Shown here one piece after another: positions 8,725-16,190 of a stretch of DNA of 64,000 nucleotides. The notes beneath the pieces are model-generated. The model did no database searches, was not told the DNA's origin, and was given only the letters and a program-made list of their open reading frames with translations. Where the stretch lies: positions 4,650,001-4,714,000 of the forward strand of contig NZ_CP081496.1 in NCBI RefSeq assembly GCF_019774615.1, in the 5' to 3' direction. The number at the start of each line of letters is the position of its first letter. The first letter of the stretch is position 1. The DNA is from Streptomyces sp. BHT-5-2. Its GTDB lineage: Bacteria; Actinomycetota; Actinomycetes; Streptomycetales; Streptomycetaceae. The position numbers and the translations under genes are program-made.

Positions 8725-9123
8725 TCAGCGCAAGGCGATGAGCCCCGCGTCGGTCGGACGAAATCCGCAGGCATCGAAGTAGAAGGGGCGCAGCCGCTCT
8801 TCAAAATCGACGTGGAGCCATTCACAGTCCGCCGCGCGGGCATTTCGCACCGCGGTCGTCACGAGTTCGGTTCCGACCCCGGAATCACGCGCGTCCTGAG
8901 CAACCACCGTGTCGAGAACGAAGGCATGGGCGCCACCATCCCAGGCGACGTTCACAAACCCTACGAGCCTGTCGTCTCGCCATGCGCAAACCCAGCCGAG
9001 GCTGTGGCGGTGCAGTCGGGTATGCCAATCGATCGGCATCTGGACGTGGCCGAACGCCTCGGCGTGGAGCGCGTTGACAGCAGCGTTTTCGAAAACACCG
9101 CGCCACTCGTACGTGATCGCCAT
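8725..9123 (-). CDS. GNAT-family N-acetyltransferase
   Basis: A compact 132-aa acetyltransferase. The acetyl-CoA loop appears as VVAQDARDSGVGTELVTTAV (pattern Q/R-x-x-G-x-G/A). The strand before it is WVCAWRDDRLVGFVNVAWDG, and the end FYFDACGFRPTDAGLIALR matches the C-terminal GNAT strand. The ATG at 9123 is used; a second ATG three codons upstream (9132) is equally possible and neither has a clear ribosome site. The acceptor substrate cannot be inferred. Confidence 0.85.
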   Translation of the reverse strand: MAITYEWRGVFENAAVNALHAEAFGHVQMPIDWHTRLHRHSLGWVCAWRDDRLVGFVNVAWDGGAHAFVLDTVVAQDARDSGVGTELVTTAVRNARAADCEWLHVDFEERLRPFYFDACGFRPTDAGLIALR

Positions 9124-9232
9124 ACCCCGCATCGTAGGTCGCGCGATGCCGATCCGGCCTGGCTTTTCAGCGGGCGCCAGCCACACCCGTATGCACTTCA
9201 GTCGCCGATTCCGGGTCGGGCCGTGGCCCCGG

Positions 9233-9394
9233 TCAAATGCGCAGACCGACGAGGGCGCCCAGGTTCGTCTCGTAGGCCGCGCCTTGGCCGGTCTCGGTGC
9301 CGCTGTCCGCAGCCGCGGCGGAAGCCGCTCCCAACGAGAACAGGACAGCCATCAGCGGAACTGCGACGAGCCGAAGAAAGCGGCGAATGGGCAT
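9233..9394 (-). CDS. Small secreted peptide (53 aa)
   Basis: The start is fixed by GGGAGG four bases before the ATG at 9394. The sequence MPIRRFLRLVAVPLMAVLFS followed by LGAASAAAADS is a textbook signal peptide with an Ala-rich cleavage region. It leaves a mature peptide of about 25 residues (SGTETGQGAAYETNLGALVG...). There are no cysteines. The family is not recognised. No processing or export partner gene is adjacent. Confidence 0.7.
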   Translation of the reverse strand: MPIRRFLRLVAVPLMAVLFSLGAASAAAADSGTETGQGAAYETNLGALVGLRI

Positions 9395-9579
9395 GAAACC
9401 TCCCGAAGTGCATGAATAACCAGAAAAGGAATGCCCATGTTTGCACCACACAGTTGATGCGCCGCGGCTCTTCAGTAGATCGAGTGAAGCAATCGTGTCC
9501 TGCGCAGCTCATTGCCCTGCACGACTCATTGTCCTGAGCCCGTCCCGGCCTTCGGCCGATCCGCTGCCACCGACGCTGT

Positions 9580-9825
9580 CGACAGGAGGAGGCCGAGACC
9601 GGACCGCGTGTGCGGATCACGGCGCCGCTCGAACCGCCGATCTCGTTCGTCACCACCTGCCCTCGCCGCGAGGTCTACGAACAGTCGCTGCGGGCGGCCG
9701 GGTTCAGTGAGGTGACCTGGTACCCACTGGAGGTGTCCGACGCCGGCATGCGCAAGTTCGGAGCGGACTTCTGGGCGGACTTCCGCGTCAATCCCCCAAT
9801 GGAGATGTTGCGCTGCCGCGCCTGA
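9580..9825 (+). pseudogene. C-terminal fragment of a class I SAM methyltransferase
   Basis: About 80 residues, including RITAPLEPPISFVTTCPRRE and YEQSLRAAGFSEVTWYPLEV, then FGADFWADFRVNPPMEMLRC, resemble the C-terminal end of class I methyltransferases. There the segment after the Rossmann core carries a late Tyr/Glu-rich strand and ends in MEMLRCRA. The nucleotide-binding glycine motif and N-terminal two thirds are absent in all frames upstream. It is read as a truncated gene; the recognisable start (GTG 9610) lacks a ribosome site. Confidence 0.7.
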
Positions 9826-9888
9826 ACGGGGCCGGATCGCCGGCGGTCGGCGGTCCGGCCTCCTGACCCACCGGCTCGATGAGCCGGT

Positions 9889-10338
9889 TCAGGCCGGCGC
9901 CTCAGGGTGACTGGTCCGGGTCGGTGCAGGCGCAGGTGTCTGGACGGGGAGAAGGTGGGGGCGTTTGGCGGTGTGGGCGTCGCCGGTCGAGCGGCCGCGT
10001 AGGCGTCTGCCCAGCCAGGGGCCGAGGGAGGCCACGGCCCAGCGCAGTTCGTGCGTGGTCGCGCGCCATCCGGCGGGGACGGCTGTCTGCGGCGGAGGCA
10101 GTGGACGGGTCCAGGTGCCGTCGCTCCCAGGCAGGGCGAGGGCATGGGCGACGGCGGCGGCGATTCGCCGGTGGCCGAGGGGACTGGCGTGCAGCCGGTC
10201 CGGGCTCCACAGGCGGGGGTCGGTGACCACGGGGTGGTGACCGGTCCCGGCGACCGTGACTCCGTGGCGACGGGCCGCCTGGCGGATGCGGTCGCCCAGG
10301 GCGACGAACCGCGTATAGCCCGGCTCAGTGCCCGGCAC
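9889..10338 (-). pseudogene. SGNH/GDSL hydrolase with internal deletion
   Basis: The reading frame starts at a GTG (10338) with EPGYTRFVALGD, which is the N-terminus of SGNH hydrolases up to the catalytic GDS motif. It then jumps to RIRQAARRHGVTVAG and PRLWSPDRLHASPLGHRRIA, which is the C-terminal block with the catalytic Asp/His (D-x-L-H). The nucleophile Ser is replaced by Arg at the junction. The roughly 120 central residues with the Gly and Asn oxyanion blocks are missing. The frame is intact, so a 149-aa protein could still be made, but it should be inactive. It overlaps the 3' end of the PadR gene by 14 bases, as if once translationally coupled. Confidence 0.75.
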
Positions 10339-10894
10339 GGGCCACCTGCCTGTCCCGCAGGATCGCGATGGTGCGTTCGCACCAGTCGTGGTTGCCCTGC
10401 TCGAAGGCCAGGCCGCGCAGGCACGTCAGATACGGGCCGATGCGCTCGCCGTGGCGCAGGTACTCCTCTTCGGTGCGCTCTCCGCGCATCGTGAGCAGCA
10501 GCCGGCCGAACAGGTCGGTCTTGGCCTGGGCGAAGGCGGCACCCTCGGTCAGCTGCGCGATCAGCGCCTCGGTGTCGACGTGGTCGGCCGCCTGCACCTT
10601 CACGGTCAAGTCATCGCGGATGAAGGAGGGTTTGGTGGCGGCGGCCGCGAAGTGCTCCAGTTCCGCCAGACCGGCATCGGTGACCTGGAAGAGGCGTTTG
10701 TTGGGCCGGGCATCCTGGACCACTTCACGGCCCCTGATCAGCCCGTCCTTCTCCAACCTGGTCAACTCGGCGTACAGCTGCTGCGGTTGGGCGTACCAGA
10801 AGTTCGCCACACCCAGGTCGAACGCCTTGGCCAGCTGATACCCACTCAGCTCCTCGTCGAGCAGCGCCGCCAGCACGGCATGGCGCAAGGCCAT
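10325..10894 (-). CDS. PadR-family transcriptional regulator
   Basis: A 189-aa regulator with the PadR winged helix at the N-terminus (MALRHAVLAALLDEELSGYQ, YAQPQQLYAELTRLEKDGLI, RPNKRLFQVTDAG) and the Vir_act_alpha_C-type helical dimerisation domain after it. The ATG at 10894 is preceded by GGGAGG. It overlaps the SGNH remnant by 14 bases downstream and is divergent from a SnoaL-like gene across a 150-base region, which makes that gene its most likely target. Confidence 0.92.
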   Translation of the reverse strand: MALRHAVLAALLDEELSGYQLAKAFDLGVANFWYAQPQQLYAELTRLEKDGLIRGREVVQDARPNKRLFQVTDAGLAELEHFAAAATKPSFIRDDLTVKVQAADHVDTEALIAQLTEGAAFAQAKTDLFGRLLLTMRGERTEEEYLRHGERIGPYLTCLRGLAFEQGNHDWCERTIAILRDRQVARAGH

Positions 10895-11000
10895 CGAATC
10901 GCCTCCCTCTCGTCAGCTACCGCTGTCACTCGTCGCCCCTCGGCCCGGCCTTCTGCTCGTCCGCTCTTTCCGTGGGGGCGCCGTTCATGGTACTCAAGAA

Positions 11001-11016
11001 AATGACTAATCACATT
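11001..11016. promoter_or_regulatory. Candidate PadR operator
   Basis: AATG and CATT form an inverted repeat around 8 bases, the geometry of PadR operators (ATGT-N8-ACAT), between the divergent PadR and SnoaL-like genes. It lies in the only AT-rich stretch of this intergenic region. Confidence 0.4.
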
Positions 11017-11044
11017 CATGATGACGAGGGAGAAGTCAGAAGCC

Positions 11045-11476
11045 ATGACCACAGCAGGCCGCTTCCGCACTGCCGTCGACGACCGCGACCTCGCCGCCCT
11101 CGACGACCTGTTCACCGAGGACATCCGCCTCTACAGCCCGGTGAAGTTCACGCCCTTCGAGGGCAGGCCCATGGTGATGGGCCTCTTCGGCGTCCTCCTG
11201 CGCACCTTCGAGGACTTCCGTTACATCGGGCGGTACGACGGCGCCGCGCAGACGACCGCCGACGGCACCGAGTCCCCGTCGGCGATCCTGCCGTTCCGGG
11301 CGACCGTCAACGGCCGGCAGATCCACGGCGTCGACCTCCTGCACTTCGACGACGACGGTCGGATCAAGGAGTTCACGGTGATGGTCCGCCCGCAGTCCGC
11401 CGTCCAGGCCCTGGGCGAAGCGGTGCTCGCGGGGCTGGTCGCGGACGGCCTGCTCCCAGCCCGTTCCGATCAGTGA
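11045..11476 (+). CDS. SnoaL/NTF2-like protein
   Basis: A 143-aa protein with the NTF2-like cone fold: RFRTAVDDRDLAALDDLFTE at the N-terminus, then LLRTFEDFRYIGRY, ILPFRATVNGRQIHGVDLLH and a FDDDGRIKEFTVMVRP ending. These match polyketide-cyclase/SnoaL-like proteins, many of which bind small hydrophobic ligands. The ATG at 11045 is preferred because the fold starts there; an ATG nine codons upstream (11018) is an alternative. Probable PadR target. Confidence 0.82.
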   Translation: MTTAGRFRTAVDDRDLAALDDLFTEDIRLYSPVKFTPFEGRPMVMGLFGVLLRTFEDFRYIGRYDGAAQTTADGTESPSAILPFRATVNGRQIHGVDLLHFDDDGRIKEFTVMVRPQSAVQALGEAVLAGLVADGLLPARSDQ

Positions 11477-11536
11477 GGAAGGAGGGAGAAGGAGAAGGGG
11501 GAAGAAGAGGGAAGAAAGGGGAGGAAGGGGAGGAAG
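11475..11536 (+). repeat. 62-base uninterrupted polypurine tract
   Basis: Every base from 11475 to 11536 is A or G, starting just before the SnoaL-like stop codon, with GGA/GAA-like repeats. Such runs can form triplex DNA or impede polymerases. Confidence 0.85.
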
Positions 11537-11585
11537 TCGGCGTACCGGGCTGTCGATGTGACGCCGGACACCGACCACTTCGCGT

Positions 11586-12317
11586 CTACTTCCACTTCCA
11601 GCCTGTCTCCCGCAGGGCGGTGACGCGTTGCACCAGCGCGTCGATCCGGGTGGCCGCTTCGGTCGGTTCCCAGTAGTGGTGGGATGCGGTCGTCTGGTCG
11701 GGATGCTTGCGATAGAGGACGCTCGGCTCCGCTATGAACTCACCGGGCGCCACGGCCTCCGCCGCCAGGAGCAGCGCAACGGTCTCGGCTCCGGACAGTG
11801 CCTGCCAGCCACCGAGTGCCAACACCAGGCGACGGCGTGCGGCGAACGTCGTTGCCTGAACGGACAGGCGCTGCTCCAGCACCTCGCGGTAGAAACGGGC
11901 CGGCTCCACGGGGCCGCCTTGAGGGTCGCACGGGCCCGGCGCCGTACTCCCGTCCTCGTGGAGGTCCACGCAGGCGGATACGCACCATGGAACACGTTCC
12001 AGGGTCTCGATGTCCCGCTCCAGCGCACCCGGCAGCAGGACGTCATCCGCGTCCAACGTGCGAACCAGGTCTCCCGTCGCACGCGCGAGGGCATGGGTGC
12101 GGGTGACCGCTATGCGCGCTCGCAGCCCTGTCCCGAATGTGATCCTGGGGTCATTGGGCAGGCTTTCGGCGGGAATGCCCGAGGTGCCGTCTTCCTGCAC
12201 GCACCACTCCCATTGCCAGTCAGCCGGGAGCTTTTGCTCGCGCAGGGATTCGTAGGTGTCACCGATGAAGTGGTGGCCGCCTTCGTGCACGGCGGTGATG
12301 ACGCTGATGGTTCGCAT
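11586..12317 (-). CDS. Family 2 glycosyltransferase-like protein
   Basis: A GT-A-fold glycosyltransferase of 243 aa. The N-terminus MRTISVITAVHEGGHHFIGD is the family 2 nucleotide-sugar strand. The acceptor-side metal motif appears as RTLDADDVLLPGAL. A basic/aromatic C-terminal half (LYRKHPDQTT, HHYWEPTEAA) resembles bacterial glycosyltransferases acting on saccharides or antibiotics. No other sugar genes are adjacent, so the acceptor is unknown. The ATG at 12317 is at the very start of the fold. Confidence 0.85.
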   Translation of the reverse strand: MRTISVITAVHEGGHHFIGDTYESLREQKLPADWQWEWCVQEDGTSGIPAESLPNDPRITFGTGLRARIAVTRTHALARATGDLVRTLDADDVLLPGALERDIETLERVPWCVSACVDLHEDGSTAPGPCDPQGGPVEPARFYREVLEQRLSVQATTFAARRRLVLALGGWQALSGAETVALLLAAEAVAPGEFIAEPSVLYRKHPDQTTASHHYWEPTEAATRIDALVQRVTALRETGWKWK

Positions 12318-12622
12318 GCAATGGGTCCTGTCAGAGAGGGGTCAGCCCATCCGGGATCATGACATGAACCCATGGCCAAGGTTCACCCTCGGTGCGGAGT
12401 ACGGCTTCGGCCGTCGATCGGCCGCACAGCGTGCGACGGCGGCTCGCCGTCGGAAGCCGAGCGAGATCTACGCACGCATCGGCATCGCCCTGCGCGAGGT
12501 CGACACCGACGAAGCCTCCGCCCACTACCAACCCGGCAACGAGTGCCCACCCGTCACCCGCATCATCATCGACGACCGGCCGCCGGCGACAGCCGCGCGT
12601 GACGATGCCAAGGCCCCCCGGA
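12318..12622. other. Intergenic region, possible gene remnant
   Basis: No gene with a start site and recognisable family was found. On the plus strand about 12460-12590 reads PSEIYARIGIALREVDTDEA, HYQPGNECPPVTRIIIDD, which looks protein-like but cannot be assigned. It has no start signal and may be a fragment. Confidence 0.4.
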
Positions 12623-12928
12623 TCAGGCGTCCGGGTCGAGGTTGAGCACGGTTTGCAGGAGACCGGGGAAGCGGTCGTTGAATTCGGGGCGCAGGGAGAC
12701 CCAGCAGCGGGTGCCGTCGGGGCGACTGCGGGTGATGCCGCCGCTCCGGAGCTTCTTCATGTGGTGGCTGAGTGTGGACTGGGCGACGCCGAGGGCGAAG
12801 TCGCCGGCGAGGTGCTCCTGGCCGTCGTTCAGTCCCCGCACGATCGCGCGGCGGGTCGGATCGGCCAGGGCCGCCAGGGCGTCGGACAGCGAGACCGCGG
12901 AGAGCTCCGGATGGTCGAGAGAGCGCAT
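12623..12928 (-). CDS. ArsR-family transcriptional regulator
   Basis: A 101-aa winged-helix regulator: ALAALADPTRRAIVRGLNDG, then the recognition helix region VAQSTLSHHMKKLRSGGITR and the wing RPDGTRCWVSLRPEF. No metal-binding CxC pair is seen, so it is more like the metal-independent ArsR group. The ATG at 12928 lies seven bases downstream of a TACACT -10-like element on the minus strand, suggesting a leaderless transcript. A near-perfect 19-bp palindrome at 12955-12973 would cover the -35 region. It is divergent from the NIPSNAP gene. Confidence 0.9.
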   Translation of the reverse strand: MRSLDHPELSAVSLSDALAALADPTRRAIVRGLNDGQEHLAGDFALGVAQSTLSHHMKKLRSGGITRSRPDGTRCWVSLRPEFNDRFPGLLQTVLNLDPDA

Positions 12929-12954
12929 GGCGTCAGTGTAGGCAGCCTCGCCGA

Positions 12955-12973
12955 TTCATCGATTATCGACGAA
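12955..12973. promoter_or_regulatory. Candidate ArsR operator palindrome
   Basis: TTCATCGATTATCGACGAA matches its reverse complement at 16 of 19 positions. It lies between the divergent ArsR and NIPSNAP genes, just upstream of candidate -10 elements for both (TACACT on the minus strand at 12935-12940, TAGGGT on the plus strand at 12990-12995). Confidence 0.65.
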
Positions 12974-13054
12974 CGTCGAACATTGGGTGTAGGGTCGCCG
13001 GCGAGACGGGACGGGGATTGGGATCGCCGTAGTGCGAGACGAGAGGGGACAGTC

Positions 13055-13375
13055 GTGATCGTCGATCATCGTGTGTACACCATCCAGCCGGCTCGGGTGG
13101 CGGAGTGGGTGGCGCTCTATCGGGAGAAGGGCTATCCACTACAGGAGCGGTACCTCGGGCGGTGCGTGGGCTGGTATGTCCCGGTGGAGGGGCGGCACGA
13201 CCAGGTCGTCCACCTGTGGGCCTACGAGGACCAGGCCGACCGGGAACGGCGCAGGAAGGCCCTGTACGCCGACCCGGAATGGCAGGCGTACATCGCCGAG
13301 ATGAAGCAGAAGGGCCTGCTGCTCAACATGGAGAACCGGATTCTCGCGCCGACGGACTTCTCACCGGTTCCGTAG
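13055..13375 (+). CDS. NIPSNAP-family protein
   Basis: A 106-aa ferredoxin-like-fold protein. The start VIVDHRVYTIQPARVAEWVA and the later VVHLWAYEDQADRERRRKAL, DPEWQAYI match the NIPSNAP family. Its members occur in catabolic and secondary-metabolic operons, with no agreed reaction. The GTG at 13055 has GAGGGG upstream. The ArsR gene is divergent, with a shared palindrome, so it is probably ArsR-repressed. The stop codon falls within a 15-bp tandem repeat. Confidence 0.88.
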   Translation: MIVDHRVYTIQPARVAEWVALYREKGYPLQERYLGRCVGWYVPVEGRHDQVVHLWAYEDQADRERRRKALYADPEWQAYIAEMKQKGLLLNMENRILAPTDFSPVP

Positions 13376-13440
13376 CAGGCCGTTCCGTAGCAGGCCGTTC
13401 CGTAGCCACCCGTTGCCTGGCGGCCCGTTCCGTAGCGGGT
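13366..13440. repeat. Five-unit 15-bp tandem repeat between convergent genes
   Basis: Units start at 13366, 13381, 13396, 13411 and 13426, with consensus CGTTCCGTAGCAGGC. The first two are nearly identical and the fourth is the most diverged. The array covers the NIPSNAP stop codon and ends just before the peptidase stop codon. Confidence 0.9.
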
Positions 13441-13443
13441 TGG

Positions 13444-14898
13444 TCAGGGGTGGCCACCGGGGCGCTGGTCCGGGCGTGCCACGAGTGGGGCGGTGGCGTC
13501 CGGGGCGGAGCCACGGCCGTGTTGCACGGTCCAGGTGGTGGAGCGGGTCAGGGTGGCGCGGACGGCGGGGTCGCGTACCGCGGAGGTGGCGTCGGTGACG
13601 GTCGCCGACAGGTGGTGAGTGCCGCGGCCCAGGGCGAGTTGACGAAGCGTCACGCGGTCGTGATCCCGGTAACGGCGCAGCTCGTGGCCGTCGAGGTACC
13701 AGCGGGTCACCACCTTGCCGTGCCTGGCGTCGTTCGGGCGGGGCAGGGCGAGGCGCGCCGTGGTGCTCCAGGCACCGGCGTGTTCGGCCGGGGCGGCGGG
13801 GGTGGCGTGCCGGTAGAAGCCGGCGATCATGGCTTCGGAGCCGGGGAGGTTGAAGGGCTTGCCGAGGGTGCGCATCAGGGAGTCCTCGGTGGGACGGTAG
13901 AGCCCCTTGACGTAGTAGTTGCCGCCCTCGTAGGCGCCGACCGGCCCGCCGTCCGGCGAGGTCGCGCCCAGCCAGCGGTACCACTTGGCGCGGGCGCCGG
14001 CCATGGCGTCGGCGGTCAGTACGGACGAGTTGGGCTCCGGCTTCTCGGGCCCGGTGTACTGCTCGTATCCCGGGATGCCTGGGTAGGAGTACTCGTCGGC
14101 GAGCTTGCCGAGGGAGTGGCCGGTCTCGTGGACGGCGACCTGACTGGAGTTCTCGTCGTGGGCGGAGACGGTGGCGATGCCGTCGTAACCGAGGGTCTGG
14201 CTGGGCTCGTTGTAGCCTGCGCCGCCGTACTTCGCGCTGTTGGCGAGCACGATCACCAGGTCGGCCTGTGGTGCCTTGGCGACGTAGGCGTCGACCTTCT
14301 GCTGGTCGATGCAGAGCAACCGTTCGGTGTCGTCGCACCAGAAGCGTGCGCCGAGGGCGGTGTTGCGGACGACGTCCTTGCCTGGATCGCCGCTGACTCC
14401 GCTCTCCGTGGAGACGGCGTCCACACTCCAGACGTTGAAGAGTTTCTGGTACGTGCGGTAGGGCTCCACGCCGAGGAAGTCGTTCCACTTGTTCTTGACG
14501 TCCTGGTGGAACTGGTCGAGTTGGTCCGCGGTGTAGCCGTCGCCGATGACGACGACATCGAGGCGGTCCTTGGTGTCGCCGTTGTCGATCACCTTGGTGA
14601 CCTGGCCGTCGGCGGCCCGGCCGGCGGCCGTGAGGGCGGGCTTCGGGGCGTGCGGGAACGTACGCGGGACGGAGCGGTAGCCGGAACCGGCCGCCCCGCC
14701 GGCGGGGCCGGGGACTTCCACGCGGGCTTGCGGGATGGGTACGGGGGTGGGAGTGGGGGCTGGGGTGGGGGCGGCCGCGGCTGAGCCGGAGAGGCCGGCG
14801 AGCGCGAGGGGGAGGGTGAGGGCACAGGCGCCGATGACTGTGCGTATCCCTCTCCGGCGACGGTGCGTGGTGGGTGGCGGAAGGGCGGACTGAGGCAC
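13444..14898 (-). CDS. Secreted M64-family metallopeptidase
   Basis: An exported zinc peptidase of 484 aa. The N-terminus has twin arginines (HRRRRGIRTVIG), a hydrophobic core and an AAAAPTPAP cleavage/linker region. The zinc site is VAVHETGHSLGKLADEY (HExxH plus a downstream Glu), as in IgA peptidase M64 proteins. Conserved blocks are LDVVVIGDGYTADQLDQFHQ, NKWNDFLGVEPYRTYQKLFN and GGAGYNEPSQT. A C-terminal beta domain (TRWYLDGHELRRYRDHD, LRQLALGRGTHHLSATVTDA) follows. The GTG at 14898 is preceded by AAGGAGAAG. A strong nested dyad at 14943-15000 lies upstream in its 5' region. Confidence 0.92.
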   Translation of the reverse strand: MPQSALPPPTTHRRRRGIRTVIGACALTLPLALAGLSGSAAAAPTPAPTPTPVPIPQARVEVPGPAGGAAGSGYRSVPRTFPHAPKPALTAAGRAADGQVTKVIDNGDTKDRLDVVVIGDGYTADQLDQFHQDVKNKWNDFLGVEPYRTYQKLFNVWSVDAVSTESGVSGDPGKDVVRNTALGARFWCDDTERLLCIDQQKVDAYVAKAPQADLVIVLANSAKYGGAGYNEPSQTLGYDGIATVSAHDENSSQVAVHETGHSLGKLADEYSYPGIPGYEQYTGPEKPEPNSSVLTADAMAGARAKWYRWLGATSPDGGPVGAYEGGNYYVKGLYRPTEDSLMRTLGKPFNLPGSEAMIAGFYRHATPAAPAEHAGAWSTTARLALPRPNDARHGKVVTRWYLDGHELRRYRDHDRVTLRQLALGRGTHHLSATVTDATSAVRDPAVRATLTRSTTWTVQHGRGSAPDATAPLVARPDQRPGGHP

Positions 14899-15327
14899 GT
14901 AACTTCTCCTTGGTGCTGGGGAGTTGGGGGGTGGCCAGTTGCGTTGCCGGCCCGGCCCTGATCAGGGTCATGGTCAGGGCCGGGCGTGGTGCCAGGCAAC
15001 GATGGCACGGATCGCGCGGTGCATCGACGGGTGGGGGCCGACGACGTCGAGGGTGTGAATCCGATGGCCTGGTGTGAAAGAGAGCGGCGGGAAAAGGAGC
15101 AGCCTGTTGCCGTCGGTCGGCTGTGTGGCCGGTCCGGACGGGAAATTTCACAGGCCGCGTGGCCGAGTGCCCCACCGGGCCCGCGCGTCGGTCGACGACC
15201 AAGTCCTCCCCCGCGGGGCTTGACCTTGCCACGGTGCCAACGTTTGAGACTGGGGCCGCGGCCGCGCGCCTCGCGGCTGTTCTTCGTTCACCGACCCGCC
15301 CCGACCCGACCCGGCCAGGAGAATCCG
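14899..15327. other. 429-base divergent promoter region with nested dyad
   Basis: No gene is evident. Positions 14950-14961 and 14974-14985 form a perfect 12-bp inverted repeat (GCCCGGCCCTGA / TCAGGGCCGGGC). It is nested in an outer GTTGCC (14943-14948) / GGCAAC (14995-15000) pair. It lies in the presumed leader or promoter of the M64 peptidase and could be an attenuator or operator. Confidence 0.6.
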
Positions 15328-16113
15328 TTGATCATCGACGCGCACAGCCATGTCCACGACCCGGTGCACGACCATCTCGCCCTGCTGGACGAGGCCGGAG
15401 TCGATCGCGCCGTACTCTTCGGCACCCGGCCGCACCCCGAGCGGGCAACCGATCTGGCCTCGTTCCGCCGCGAGATGAGCGTGCTGGACGAGACGATCGG
15501 TGGGCGGTCGGGCGGTGCGGACGGCTACCGAGCCGCCTGGCAGGAACTCGACGCGGCCTGTGCGGCCCACCCCGACCGCTTCATCGGCTTCGGCAAGGTT
15601 CGTCTGGACGTGGGGGCGCAGCAGATTGCGGAGGATGTCGAACGGGAGGTGGTGGGGCGGGGCTTCCGAGGGATCGGGGAGTTGACGCCGCCGCCGGACG
15701 AGGCCGGTCGGGTCGAGCCGGTGCTCCGGGCAGCGACCGACCACGGTGGACTGCCGGTGGTCGTGCACGGCTTCGCCCCGACCACGGCCGGTGACCTGGC
15801 GACGCTGGCCGGCCTCGCCCGCAGGCACCCAGCCGTTCCCCTGGTGGTCAGCCAACTCGGCGGGCTGAACTGGTTGACGGCCGTCGAGCTGGCCCGGGAA
15901 ACCCCCAACATGTACCTGGAACTGTCCACGGCCCACCTAGTCTTCGCGGTGCGACTCGCCATCGACGAGGTGCCCGAGCGGACCCTGTTCGGGTCGGACG
16001 CGCCGTATGGCGACCCGGTTCTCGCCCGCGCCACCGTCGAACGCGTCACCCGGCCGGGAGAGTTGCGCGACCGCGTCCTGGGCGGCAACCTCGCGGAGCT
16101 GCTCGGTTTGTGA
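15328..16113 (+). CDS. Amidohydrolase-family (TIM-barrel) metal hydrolase
   Basis: A 261-aa amidohydrolase_2-type enzyme. The N-terminal metal motif is IIDAHSHVHD (HxH). A later barrel His occurs in LPVVVHGFAP, and the C-terminal Asp in RTLFGSDAPYGDPVLARAT is the usual last metal ligand. The start is a TTG at 15328 with AGGAG seven to eleven bases upstream. The frame is open upstream to 14986, but the family begins exactly at this codon. Substrates of such enzymes range from aromatic carboxylates to lactones. No pathway partner is adjacent. Confidence 0.87.
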   Translation: MIIDAHSHVHDPVHDHLALLDEAGVDRAVLFGTRPHPERATDLASFRREMSVLDETIGGRSGGADGYRAAWQELDAACAAHPDRFIGFGKVRLDVGAQQIAEDVEREVVGRGFRGIGELTPPPDEAGRVEPVLRAATDHGGLPVVVHGFAPTTAGDLATLAGLARRHPAVPLVVSQLGGLNWLTAVELARETPNMYLELSTAHLVFAVRLAIDEVPERTLFGSDAPYGDPVLARATVERVTRPGELRDRVLGGNLAELLGL

Positions 16114-16124
16114 CCGCATCGCCG

Positions 16125-16139
16125 GGCCCGTCGCGGGCC
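16125..16139 (+). terminator. Short hairpin after the amidohydrolase
   Basis: GGCCCG and CGGGCC pair around a 3-base loop, 12 bases after the stop codon. It is a weak terminator candidate with no T-run. Confidence 0.4.
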
Positions 16140-16190
16140 TCCGACAAAACCACTGGCCGGGATCGTTCACCGCTGGCAGGGTGACCGGCC

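Noticed and set aside
13366..13440. CRISPR array
   Set aside because: The 15-bp units are contiguous without spacers, and no cas genes are nearby.
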